Assembly (NCBI RefSeq): GCF_000524195.1
Contig: NW_020170422.1
Coordinates: 477,299 to 541,298 of the forward strand
DNA length: 64,000 nucleotides
Direction: 5' to 3'
Source: Echinococcus granulosus
Lineage: Eukaryota; Platyhelminthes; Cestoda; Cyclophyllidea; Taeniidae
The notes below the pieces were generated by a model that made no database searches, was not told where the DNA came from, and saw only the letters and a program-made list of their open reading frames with translations. Position 1 is the stretch's first letter, and each line of letters starts with the position of its first letter. Both the position numbers and the translations under genes were made by a program. Of this stretch, positions 10,501 to 22,200 are shown piece after piece.

Positions 10501-13170
10501 ATTCACATGTCGTTTGCAATGCACTCATTGCTCATTTACAAGACTTCGCCCAAACACTGAATCACACTGCATTGTTAAATCACTTGAAAGTGGAAATTTG
10601 AATGCTGTGTTTCTTTTGCATGTTGACGAGTGTTAGGCGGACTCGTACCTCCCAGGTGTTATGGCATTTCACTGACTGCATTTGAATTTAGGTTCAACAA
10701 ATAGCAAGTGGGACAACGTTGTGTGTAGCAAATCGTCGGTGTGCTGCTGCTCAGTACTGTTCATTCCAATACTGCTCATGTTTGCTGCCATCATTGCCGT
10801 TCTCCTCTTCGCGTTGACCACAATATCCAGTTAGTCGCTCACATTGCTTGCCACAACACTCGCCATTTCCTTATTCACTTAACACTGCCTACACTTGCAC
10901 ATGTCATCGTAAGGTACACCTTTTGTAAGTCATGAGGTATGCGAACCGACAAATGGACTATGGATTGAGTATAGAGAGGGGAGGGGAGATGCACAATTTG
11001 AATGCGTGTATAAATGTCGAAACGCTAGTGGATGTTTCCGGATGTAGGTGAGGGATGCATGTACGTGGTGCGAGAAAGTGCTGTCAACAAATCGGATTTC
11101 GTTGTCAACAGTCTCGTGGCTGAACAATGGAAATCACTCATTGGTGATGCTGTCGGTGGAACTGCTGATTTCCTGAACACCTCACCTCCAAGGAACATAC
11201 TTCTTGCCCTGACGCGGACCTGCAACAGGGAATCAAGTGAGCATGTAGTCGGTCTCCTCTCCGCAGTGGGTTACCAGAGCTTAATCAGTGTATCCAAACT
11301 TGTCAACAGACCGGAAGTGATACAAGGCATTCAACAAGGAAGAGAGTATGCTTTATGGTCTTTTTTCTCCAAAGTCCTTGACAGCTTTCCTTGTTGACAT
11401 GTAGCCACCTTTCAGGTTTAATTTAGATGGTTAGACGGAATAATGAACGAAAACTCAGAATCACTTAGTTGAATCTGAACTATTGAATGTGGATTGTAAA
11501 ATTGCCTCTTTATTCGGTTAACAATTGAGCATTCTGATTAATTTGAAGGAAACCTAAACTTCTGCTACTCTAGCTCCAATTCTTCTTCTACTTATATTAT
11601 ATTTTGATAATCATATCGCAGTGGCTGAAAGGGTTGTTTGGAAAAGTCGAGACATTTGTTATAATAGTAGATGACTAAAGCTGACTTGAACACTTATTTT
11701 GATTTTTGATTTTCTAGAGCTGTTCTCAAACAAATTGGAAGTCTTAACATTTCTGGAAATCTACCTAGTGAGGCAGAGATAGAAGAAATACAAAAAAAAT
11801 TAAATGAAACAATCACCAATCTCACGTTGAACGTAAGTTTGCTGTTTATCAGTCAATTGGTATTTGATACTCTGCAATGTTGTTAGGATGTTGGTTGCAT
11901 GAAGCTGACCTCCAACACATGACCTACATAAATTAGGATGAAACATTCCTTAGTGTATCAGAGAGATTTTTAGGAAATACCCTCAAAACTTTCTTCTTTG
12001 TTGTCCTCCCTTTATATTGATGTAGATGTGTGAACAACTGGTGTTGCATTTTTTTAACAACAATTTGCATGCGATAGGATTTAAGATGTAAGTGAACCCA
12101 GTTTTATATCCACTGTTGGTGGTTGCCTAAATCGCTAATGTTATTCCCTCAAGGAGTTAATAAATACCACAAATCCGGACTACATGAACACTTCATCATT
12201 CGAGATACTTCTTAAAAAAATGGAACAATTTGCTGCACTTAGCAACATTACAAATGCCACTTTCGAGAAGCCAAATGCAGCTCTTTCAAGGGCTATTGAG
12301 ACAATGGTTGGGATCAAGTCACAAATGGCGAATACGCGTAAATCTCTCCAAACTTTGAATGCACAAAAGCCGAATATTTTGGGTCCTTTGCATGAAGCAA
12401 TAAATTCTCTCAAATTATCTCGTGATGTAAGTTTGTAACATTTCACATTTGACCAATTGTTACTGCTAATAAAAGGAACTGTTCCCTTTTACCCATCACT
12501 GCTTACTGAAAATGTTATCCTGTTACTCGGATTTTGTTTGATATTTGCTTGCAAAATAAATACTTGCGCCATGTTTAATAGCAAGCATATCCATCGGTTC
12601 ATCCCGATGGAAGCCTTGACTGTTAGATGAATGCCACACTCCTTTGTATTTTAGACTTTCCTTTCGTCAAACTTTCTTCCGAAAAGAAAACATTTTAATT
12701 TACCCTGTATTATATTCTGACGTTTAATGACATGGTGAAATTTCATTGATGTAGTTTGAATGGCGGCATTCTAAGGTACCTACTTGCGTATTCTCTTTAT
12801 GCAAGAGCGACTTCGTCAATGCTAAATTACATTTCAGGCAGCAGAAAGTGCCAAATTGACAAAAGAAGTGGGGGTGCAGTATGACAGACTGGCTAAAAAT
12901 CTGGCGGATTACATGAAAGTGGATGGAGGAAGGCGATTTGAGGGACTAACTGCCAGTCTGTTTCCCTGTGCAGAGGCGCACGCGGCGTACAGTGCGGCAA
13001 TGGGAGTGACATGTGGGGAGGCGGGTGGAGTGAGTCTCCTCCTGGGTCTTTCCTACGTCCTCGCACTCAACGTCCTCTTCCTCACTTTCCTCTACTTTGC
13101 CCTCTTCAATCTCGCCTTCTTCCAGGCGCTTCAGGTTCACATGCTCAGTGACATTAGTGGAGAAGAGTGA
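7547..13170 (+). CDS. prominin-like pentaspan membrane protein, copy B (complete)
   Basis: Nine exons: 7547-7939, 8371-8709, 9456-9722, 10020-10473, 10692-10829, 11048-11345, 11718-11832, 12154-12426 and 12838-13170, all GT-AG. They give 869 residues, close to the usual prominin length of about 850-870. A signal-peptide-like N-terminus (residues 1-20) is followed by TM1 (about 99-121) with CCCC, and TM2 (156-182). A first large outer loop with helical, N-glycosylation-rich sequence leads to TM3 (441-466). TM4 (about 504-527, after CCCS) is followed by a second large loop with paired cysteines, TM5 (824-851) and a short tail. Two large extracellular loops with a Cys-rich turn after TM1 fit prominin better than the shorter tweety family. 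Prominins bind cholesterol in membrane protrusions (family knowledge). The ATG at 7547 aligns with copy C's start. Introns hold one antisense solo LTR (9158-9342) and nothing else recognised. Confidence 0.9.
9158..9342 (-). repeat. solo LTR of the TRIM-like family (in copy B intron 2)
   Basis: Degenerate copy with GAAGAAGTCACAATACT, GGCAGAGTATGCACTG and GAGAGTTAAACAAAC. Element sense is minus, opposite to the host gene. Confidence 0.7.
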
Positions 13171-13347
13171 TTTAGAGGAGCAATACTGTCAAAATTAATA
13201 GCGATGAATGACAATTTTTGTAAAATTGGCTCCATTTTTGACAGTAGATAGAATATCTCTGAAATTGTCTGGATATCACACTATTCATTTACAACACTTT
13301 ATGATGTTATAATTTTATGTTTTTAAAATTTTTTTTTATCATCAAGC

Positions 13348-13353
13348 ATTAAA
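13348..13353 (+). terminator. candidate polyadenylation signal of copy B
   Basis: ATTAAA about 178 bases after the copy B stop codon, the common variant hexamer. Positional evidence only. Confidence 0.35.
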
Positions 13354-13723
13354 ATACTTTTACGACATTAGCTTTTCTTCTATTGTAAGAATGGGAGCAT
13401 AATTAGGAAATTTTCAGGCGTGAGAATTATTTTGATGCTGAATGTGTAGTATTGCCTTAAGTATCTGGGTGTGATTTATAATTTTCAGGGCATTTGAAAA
13501 CTCTTTAAGAAGACCAAAAAACCTGAGTAAGAAAGTATTCTCTCTAACAACATGTGGTCGTGTTCATGCATCCCTTGTGCTATAATATTTCGTTGTGTAG
13601 TGTTTATCTTGATGGTATCGCGAAACATGTATTCTACATATGTCAAAATTAGCCTAGGAATTTTATAAAATTCCAGTATAAAGTTTTAAACTCAAATTAA
13701 GGAGGAATTTGCGTGCCTCTTTC

Positions 13724-13727
<4 letters not shown>

Positions 13728-13755
<28 letters not shown>
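13728..13755. repeat. (TA)n microsatellite
   Basis: Uninterrupted alternating AT of roughly 28 bases, read directly. Confidence 0.9.
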
Positions 13756-13758
<3 letters not shown>

Positions 13759-14254
13759 GGGGAAAATTGTACGGCTTTCCTTTACACCCTTTAAATGAAA
13801 CTAATTTCTATTGATAATGTAGCCATAACAATGAATACTTTCACAGTCGTGACATCCCCTTTCAAAATCTATATTTATTCTCTAAGAGTCCTTATAAACG
13901 ATAAGAATAATTTGTAAAACTTCGAGTTTAACAGCACCACCAGTACTGAGAACAAGAAATCAAATTTAACAAAGGATAACTTATTGCTTAGAAGGTTCAT
14001 ATTTGCTCACCATTTTCCCACAAAAAGAATACGAAGAATACTCTTTCGAAGCAAATTGGAGCAGTTTGATCAAATTGTGCGAATTATAATTTTAGGGTTG
14101 CGAAAGTTAATTGCGTTAACGTGGTGACCCAGAGTAAATCACCATCGTAAGCAAGGAATACAAATTTGCCACTCCATTCACAATTTTATTAACATAATCT
14201 ATGATTTTGTGGGCAGGATCATTGACTTCGTAATTGTATTCAAACAGAACCCAT

Positions 14255-15199
14255 TGTAGTAATTAAATGTTTCGTTTAACTCTCGGTTTTGGTACCAGAC
14301 CACTTAAGGCCCCGCCAGTGTACATCCGCCTGGCAACTTGGCCTCCGAACTATAGCGGTAGTCCCAGTCCCTTCTGTATGCTTGAGCGTTAAGTCTACTT
14401 TTATCTTCAGAGAAACCCTGGGAGGCAGTACACTGGTGACAGTGGATACCAAAATCTACTTTAGAGGACAATTTGTTGGAAGAAGGGCACATGTCGTAGA
14501 TGAGGGAATATGCGACATCCCCTAGCAGAAGGTCTGAAAGTGACATCTACCTTCGGTGACTACCTTAGTCCTGTATTCTGCAGGAAAGCTATAAACAACT
14601 GAAGTGATAATAGTCGCGAAACATCAGAAAATGTTAATTATGGAGCTGTCCACAATACTTTTACGTAAACGCGATACTTCCTCCACTTCTCTACTAGCTA
14701 GGTGGAACTCAGGTGGTTGTGACTGGGCAACACTAAAGCAAAAAAAAATGCAAGGAGGAATTGACACAAAACCTTATATCTATGGGACTCTGTTAAACCC
14801 TGTCCATTGTTGCATGGCTTTGTCTTCATGTCAGTATTCTTACGACCAGTGATGGACTCGCGTATAGTACGGTACAGTTCCCACACAGGAGGGAAATTCA
14901 GATCGGGTGGAATTGCCAAGAGGAGACCAAATTAATGGCTATTAAGTACCACCTCAATTTCATAAAAATTTAATTTGACTAGTGGGTTTTTTTTCTTGTA
15001 AAATTAATTATATGGTAGTGATTGACGTGGGAGGCTAGCAAAGGGAAGTTCTGGAGACGATGCTCAGAAGAGAGGGGCTATGTAATACGCTATTTGTTTA
15101 TCTCGCTATCGTACATTTCCAATTCCTTCTGTTTGTTGTTAATATTTTGTCCAAGTATTGTGTCCTCATTCGTAGTCAGGAAAGTCTCGAGGCACTGCA
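14255..15199 (+). mobile_element. TRIM-like LTR element, two LTRs
   Basis: The 5' LTR spans 14255-14432, starting TGTAGTAATTAAATG and ending GCAGTACA. It is followed at 14434 by TGGTGACAGTGGATA, which looks like a primer binding site. The 3' LTR spans 15081-15199, starting TGTAATACG, preceded by the purine tract AGAAGAGAGGGGC and ending CACTGCA; it is shortened internally. The interior of about 650 bases has no gag or pol-like reading frame. The LTRs differ strongly, so the insertion is old. No clear target-site duplication found. Confidence 0.75.
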
Positions 15200-17904
15200 C
15201 AACCGTTTTAAAAGAATCCGTCCTACCAATTAAATCAACTTTGAAATAGGCAATGTGAGAATTGAAAAATTTAAGTTTTTCTAGAGACTACATATTATTC
15301 GTGTGATTATCAAAACCTTATATGTACCTTCAGACAGCAAACTTAGGGATTCATCCAATATCTCTTTTAAACATTTACTCAAATTTAAAAAAAGGTGAAT
15401 ATTCGTGGTTCATGTTTAACCCTATCGAACATTAAATTAATTAAAGTGTGTTTTTGTAGATTTGTAAATATCACTTTTCCTTTGTCTTCTATCGGTTTAT
15501 CCATTGAATAGAATTGAAACACTGCCCTGGCCTGGAATACACAATCCAGTTGTGTAACGGAATCATTAACACTTCTTGATTTTCTCCCACAAGCCAAAAA
15601 CGTACATTCCTCACTAATGCCTTCGTTGGGATAAAACCTTTGTTTGCATTTGGTTTGTATGCACAACCCTCTACTGAAATATCAAAGGTTGGAGAAAAGC
15701 ACTTAAAAAGTAATAAATGATTAGGCGATGGGTTTTAAAATATGGCTGAAAACATAAAAACGAAACTTTACCAATAATTTTTAAATACCTGCATGTCACA
15801 TCAGACATGTTTGTTTTAAGGAACATAGGAAAGATTTGAGTTAATTGGGGTCGAATTCCAAATATTAACGGTTAGTTCGATTTGCAGTAATGGGAAACAC
15901 TTAATTCAAATGAAGATTACTGTGAGAACGTTTGAGTGTTCATGTGCTAATCACTGCTAATGTGATAATGCCTTTACTGTAGCTAGCCTTCGTGTTTCTG
16001 ACAAAACACGCTCGAAAAAACTTTAACTAATGACCTTGACACACAGAAAATTGCATTCACTGTAAACCGACTGATAAACCCAAGTAAAAACCTTGTCAGT
16101 CTCATAACACAAGGACAATCTACTCATCAACTGGGCATCCACCGCATCTGTCAGACTGCTTTTACAATGCTTTTATAAGCCTGCTGTCAATTAATGAGAG
16201 ATTTGTTAGCTGCTTTGATCCGAGTTTCGCTTTTGTTTTTCACGGAATGGTGAATGCCTTGCGAATGGCAAAAGAGGAGTCTTAATTGCAAATCATCTGC
16301 ATTGCAGCGTTGATGCTCGCGGCAGCTCTGGAACATTTTGTCAGATTCCGTATCCTTCTCAACGTGTGATCTAGCATCTCTCAAGAAAAATCCTCAGCAT
16401 GCTGCTGCCTGTCATGCACCTACTCTCTCTGCCATCTCTTCACTCAATGGATACTTCTCTCAGACTGATATGGGTCCTTTTCTTATAATTACTTTACAAA
16501 ATTGTAAAGTTTAGTGTCTCTAGCATTAGGCTTTTTGGTAAATCTTCTAATCTGTATCCTACTCACTTTTCCATCAGATCATGTGCAATGTGAATTTTCG
16601 CAGTGAGTCGCATCGCATGGAAACTAGGCAACATGTGATATTGTTCTCCAAAGAGAGCGTATTTTGCCCACATTTGCTTCCCACCAACACAATTTGGATT
16701 TGAAGATATCGTAAATGTGATTTTTTATTTTTCAATGTAGGCAATCAGAACTAAGAAATAAAAATTTACGGATGGGAATATTGTGCATTTCCCGTGGTCC
16801 CAATTACGGCTTCTCAGTGCGATATCATCGTACGTAAAGTAGTGTTAGTCTTAGGTGGCCTCATGACTATAATTCGATATGGATTAAATGACAACTGCCA
16901 ATGTGACAAGCACCATAACGAAGAGGTAGATTGTGTCCTACAAACTTTCGGTAATTCACTAATCATGCAGTCAACCAATGTTTGCTATTTTGACAGCACC
17001 TTCTGTCCCAAAAAACCCTTTTTATTATAAACACCTGATAGACTTGGATCCACCACAATTTCCCTTCATATCTGACGCTACGCTAACGCTGTACTTGTGC
17101 GGAAAGAACTGATAATATTTTTGCTCTAGACATAAAATACGATCAAATTTTTATTTGAATACCAAGACCCTATTTCTTCGTTTATTATATCTTTTCTTAC
17201 TGAAGTTTAGACTTAATTATACAAGACCCTTAGTGTCTTCCTAGTTGAGAGTAATTGTGGGCGCTGAGCACACGCTGGTTGTCAGTCATGCGATAATTCA
17301 GTGACGCAATTCCAGTATTCCCATTAATGCTACCAACTCCACAACTACCTTCTCCAAGATTAATATGTCTTCGTAAAAAATCCGTTAATGTATATTCGTG
17401 AGGCAATATTATGAAAATCAGCCCACCTTGAAACACACAACATATGGTGCCATTTTAATGAGTACGTTGCACCCAGCAACGGCAATAAAAGGTCAGCAAC
17501 TGTGGCTTGAGAAATAGCGTTTTTTGTTCCTCATTTGCCGAATTTTTAAAAGTTCTTAAATCTGAAGTGCTCGATTAGGAGATAGTGACCATCCTAGGAC
17601 TCAGCACTTCACATGATGGACGATAACATAGGTGCCGTGATCTGGTTGGGCATATGGCGCCGACATTAGACTATGACATCGAAGACTTAGGTAAGGATCT
17701 AGATAGTATATGAGCTCAGCTAACTAAATACCGATTTACGACGAAGCTGTGATTGTATCGTGAAAGTGTGGCGAAACAAATTTTATAAGCGAAGTTTTAT
17801 TTTCAGGAAATGAAGGGATCTACCTACTAAAAGTATTGCGTCAGTGCCCAAAAGGAGTATAAATCGTTTGCATTTTATTGCGCATTTAGCAGCGAATCCA
17901 CGCA
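15200..17904. other. intergenic sequence without recognised features
   Basis: AT-rich, with only short chance reading frames. I see no gene, repeat family member or RNA gene here. Confidence 0.4.
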
Positions 17905-18085
17905 AAAATGGCTTCTCAAGGCTTTTCCAAAGGTGAAAGAAGGCAATACTAGGAATGAATGCATATTGCCGACCTACTGTAGGGCTTGGAGGCTACTGGC
18001 ACGGACTGAAGGCCAGGTCGCCAGGAGGAGGCACAGTGACGAAGACCCTAAGTGGTCCATTACAAATACCGAAAAATAATTAAAG
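17905..18085 (-). repeat. solo LTR of the TRIM-like family
   Basis: Recognised by GGTGAAAGAAGG, AGGGCTTGGAGGCTACTGGCA and CCTAAGTGGTCCATTAC in the order seen in other copies. The distal end is degraded. Confidence 0.65.
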
Positions 18086-19204
18086 AAATAAAGCATCACA
18101 TAAATAACAAAGACTTATTATCTGTCAATATATCTTAAATTCACTTAACCGTTTTCTTTAGATGTCCTGACATTCGTCGAAGTGGGATAGTGCTGTTAAG
18201 AAAACATTCAGTTTTAGAGGATTTGACCAAATAATGAAAAAAAATTCGATAAAACTTGGCCCAACTACTTTCATCTCACTATATTGTGTAAAGTAATGGC
18301 CTACCTAATGAGATTATATTTGGTTTGTTAATGGCAAGGGTATACTGCAATCGGGAATTCCACCATGTCGCCATTAATGTGCAAATGTTTGTTTTTTGCC
18401 TTAGTGAATGCTCCCTTGTTGCCGATTTTTGATTTTCTCCTCTCGTGAGAACACTTTGTTACCTTGCCTTGATCCCTTCTTATTTTCTACTTCTCAATGC
18501 AATTACTTTTATCAAATCTTTGTAAATATAACACGCGAAGAAAGATTGTTTAACCTACGCTTACTCCTCATTTTCTGCACCAAATTATGATACATCTGTG
18601 GTCTTCCCTTATGCATTTATGCAATCACTTAACAGGAGTACCAGTACTGACGAAAACATATGGTCCAACCTTAGAATGCATGTTAAGCCCAGGTGGCGTT
18701 TATTCTATACGTCATTTTCGCAACCAAATACGACCAACGGCACATGCATTTTAATCGCCTCCCGTCTCTCACCTGATGACAAATGGATTTGAACTCATTC
18801 AAGGAAGTCCTCATGCTGTGCCTGCACCAACAACATAAATACCGAGCTCATTGTCGTGCCGCCGCTACTGGATAATTGATAGCCGTATATTTAATTCGGC
18901 CACGTCAAGCACGAGTTGGAAACAGAAAGCGATTCCCTTAATCAAAGTCCACCTATAAAGGCATCTTTGCAGTACAGACGCAGATGTTGTACTAGTTGAA
19001 ATGTCTAAAATGAAACAATTGCCTAGTTGTCTTTGGTAAAAATATGTAATTTCTAAAATTCAGACCAAAGTTCAATTGTACTTATTTTACGGACAAAAGG
19101 AACATTTTTAGCATTGTATCATGAATGGCAACATAGAGTCATAACAAATGCGAGGTTACATTAAAAACAAATAAATGCAAATGGCGTGATTATTCGTGCA
19201 TATT
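18086..19204. other. intergenic sequence downstream of copy C
   Basis: Presumed 3' flank of copy C, which converges with copy B. No gene recognised, and no polyadenylation hexamer close to the copy C stop was found on the minus strand. Confidence 0.35.
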
Positions 19205-22200
19205 TTAAGGTAATTTCTCATCTTTGCAGCTGCTGGAGGTGGTTGATTTCTCTCCATCGTCCCCGCCAGCGCTGGCAGCTTCACCGACAGGAAAATGAAC
19301 TTGGAGAGTGTGGAAGTTGGCAAGGTTTAATAGGCCAAGGTAGAGTAGGACTAGAAAGACAACGTTGAGGGCAAGCACGTAGACGAGGCCGAGAAGATGC
19401 TTCACAACCCCAGACTCGCCACAAGTCACTTCCATCGCCACGGTGTATGCTGCATGGGCTTCGCTGCAGGGCAGCAGCTTCTGTGTCAGCCGCGCAAAGA
19501 CCCGATCGCCATCAACTTTCATGAATTCTTTTAAACCCACCACAGCAGCATCGTACTGCTTTTCTACCTCTGCCATTAGTGTGGATTCGTTTTTGCCAAC
19601 CTGGTATGTGAAATCAAGAATAACGTAGGTGCAACTTATGAGACTTCACTTGCATTGGGGTGCCCTGTCTATCTTCAGCCTTATTCAAACATCCGGTTCA
19701 ACCAACAATGAAGATGCCAGTTTAAATATTGTTGCTAAATCTTTAAACTCACTTTAAGAAAGTCTATAAAAGCTGTGAAGACGGTGTCAAAAGAAGTGAT
19801 TACTCCGTCTGTTCTTCCGTTTATGTTAAGAATAGATTGCAGGGTCTCATTTGCGTACAATTTGAATGCATCCATTTTTTCGACCACTTCAATCAACGAA
19901 TTTATTCCAACGTTGAATTCATCCCTATCTAAAATTGCATCGCTCTCAATGAAGACTATTAACGCAGCCATAAATTTAGCGACCTCTGCAGTGTTGATCA
20001 TCGTTGGGTCCAGTAAATTGAGGATTGACTGCAATGCAAAATATAAATCGCATTTGCTTTAATGGACAAGTTTAAAAATACATTGAGAGATAAAAGGAAT
20101 TGAAACGACTTATCAATAGATTAAATAAATAACAGTGAAGTTTGTAAAAGGGAAGTTTTGAATATACGAAAGTGTCAATCGTCGAATCTGTCTACAGTAT
20201 AATCATGGTAAATGTTTGTAAAAAGCATTTCTATAGAATTATGCGAAATAATTTGCCAAGCTGCATTAAAATGCTTAGTAAAAATACGTGTACTACATTT
20301 AAATCCAGGGCCTTCATGGTATCATTTAGTTCCTCCTTCGCATGGGCCAACTGAGACACATCAGGTAGTGTTCCAGGAATATTTATTCTTTGAAGTTCTT
20401 GAAGTACAATCCTAAAACAGATGGAAGGTGGTTTTACTTACAAGAATGGTAGCGAAAGGACTTATTGCAACTGATTTTCTACTAAATGACATAAAAATTT
20501 TCCGATTATCTCAACTACTTCCAGTTCAGTGGGAATTGCTTACTCTTTTCCCTTTGCAAAGCCTTGAGTCACTGCTGAGCTACTTACAACTTGCGAAGTA
20601 TTAACCATATTCGAGTAGCCAAGAGCAGAAAGAAGCCCAACTTTATGACGACTCGCCTTGGTGTTGCAGGTCTTTGCCAGTGAGAAAAGCGGGTTCTTCG
20701 GTGAAGCCGTGAACACGAAATCGCCCACTTCACTGATAGCACTGTGGATAAGCAAGTTCCAGTGTTGTGCCACGTAGCCGTTCAAAATGAAATCCGTTTT
20801 ATTTATAGCACTTTCTCGGACTAGGTATAAGCATCCTTTACCTATATTATGGAATATTAGCGGCAGGCTTTAACATCACCGTGGTTCACTGCATACTTCA
20901 GTGTCTCTTTAGAAGGATAAATTACAACAACAAATTTTGGCTAGCTATTACTATTATCTTGATTGGGAATAAGAGCGATAAAGTAGCTCACAAAAAAGGT
21001 TTTGATTTCCTAATGAATGTTCTATTTAGTCTTGACCAAAGTTGTACCTTAACACGGCATATTTAGGACGAATTCCGGAATTAACGGTTCAGTGAACTCT
21101 AACTTCAGTGATCTTTAACAAACTTGGCCGAAAAGCTAGACAGCCGATTTTGTAGAAATAGTGGTCTTGTTAATATAAATATCTTGCCATTATAGTAGAG
21201 GGATTAGGGCTAAAGTGTTGGTTAAACCCGGACCACACTTAGTAATTTGTAAACTTTTCTTCTTATCTTTTTTGCTTATTCTGGGCGTCTAGTATGCGCA
21301 ATCATGGTTTTGTTTACAAAAACCGACTCAATTCCATTCTGTAAGTCATTAACACTACATCAGAAACAAAAGGGAACATACCCGACGCAACGGTTATTGC
21401 AAATAACGAAATAGCAATGACGGTGGAGAAGGCGAAAAATATCAGGAGGAGTAAAGTTGAACAGCAACAAATGGCGCATCTGCCACACACGATTTTATCC
21501 CGTTTAACAGTTTTGAGGCCTAAATGGGACTGCGCAACTTATTTTATTCAGCTTTTAGGAATATAAACCTTATTTGTGGCCCAAATTTTAGGCAATGTTA
21601 AATAGATGCATAAATGCAAACCTTAGAAACAAATAAGGTGTTGGAAAGTGAAGTGCAATGAGCTCTTGCCCAATTTACCAGAATCGAATGAAAGGCCACT
21701 ACGAGTTACGTGGTAAATCACACAAATGGTAACGATTGTCGCGAAAAGTATGATGATAGTGAGACATCCACCAACACAGTACAATGTAGTTTTTATAGGT
21801 CCGATAGCCTTTCCAAGATGCCGTTCAAACGAATCAACGATAAGATTGAACTGATGTACAAAGTCATCGGCTTGCAGACTAACATCCATCCAAAAGTTAT
21901 CAATGGAACTAAAGATTTGGTCAAAGTCCATTTCTGCTTCTATTAAGAGAAGAATGTCATTTGTCTTATTGTGAATGATGTCAACAAGAGAATTGACCTG
22001 ATTTAGTTGATTGTGAAGTTGTAGGAGGGTGTCGTTCAAGGTTCGCATAACTTGCTCCATGGTCTTCGTATCAAGTGACGTATAGTTCATTGAAAAAAAC
22101 GAAATTTCCGTTGCGTTCTACCAAATTAAACAAACAAGGGTCGAGGAACAAAACTGCAAAAACTGCCGTAGTTTTATTGTTTGAAGTATTTAAAATGTAA

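Larger units (their letters stand above)
13171..14254. other. AT-rich intergenic sequence after copy B
   Basis: Holds the probable 3' UTR of copy B and a TA microsatellite. No gene or other element recognised. Confidence 0.4.

Noticed and set aside
12180..12446. Minus-strand open frame opposite exon 8 of copy B
   Set aside because: Shadow of the real exon, with no splice logic or family match.
7547..13170. Tweety (TTYH) chloride-channel family as an alternative identity
   Set aside because: TTYH proteins also span the membrane five times but are about 530 residues. Here there are 869 residues, two loops of about 250-300 residues and a Cys cluster after TM1, which fit prominin.
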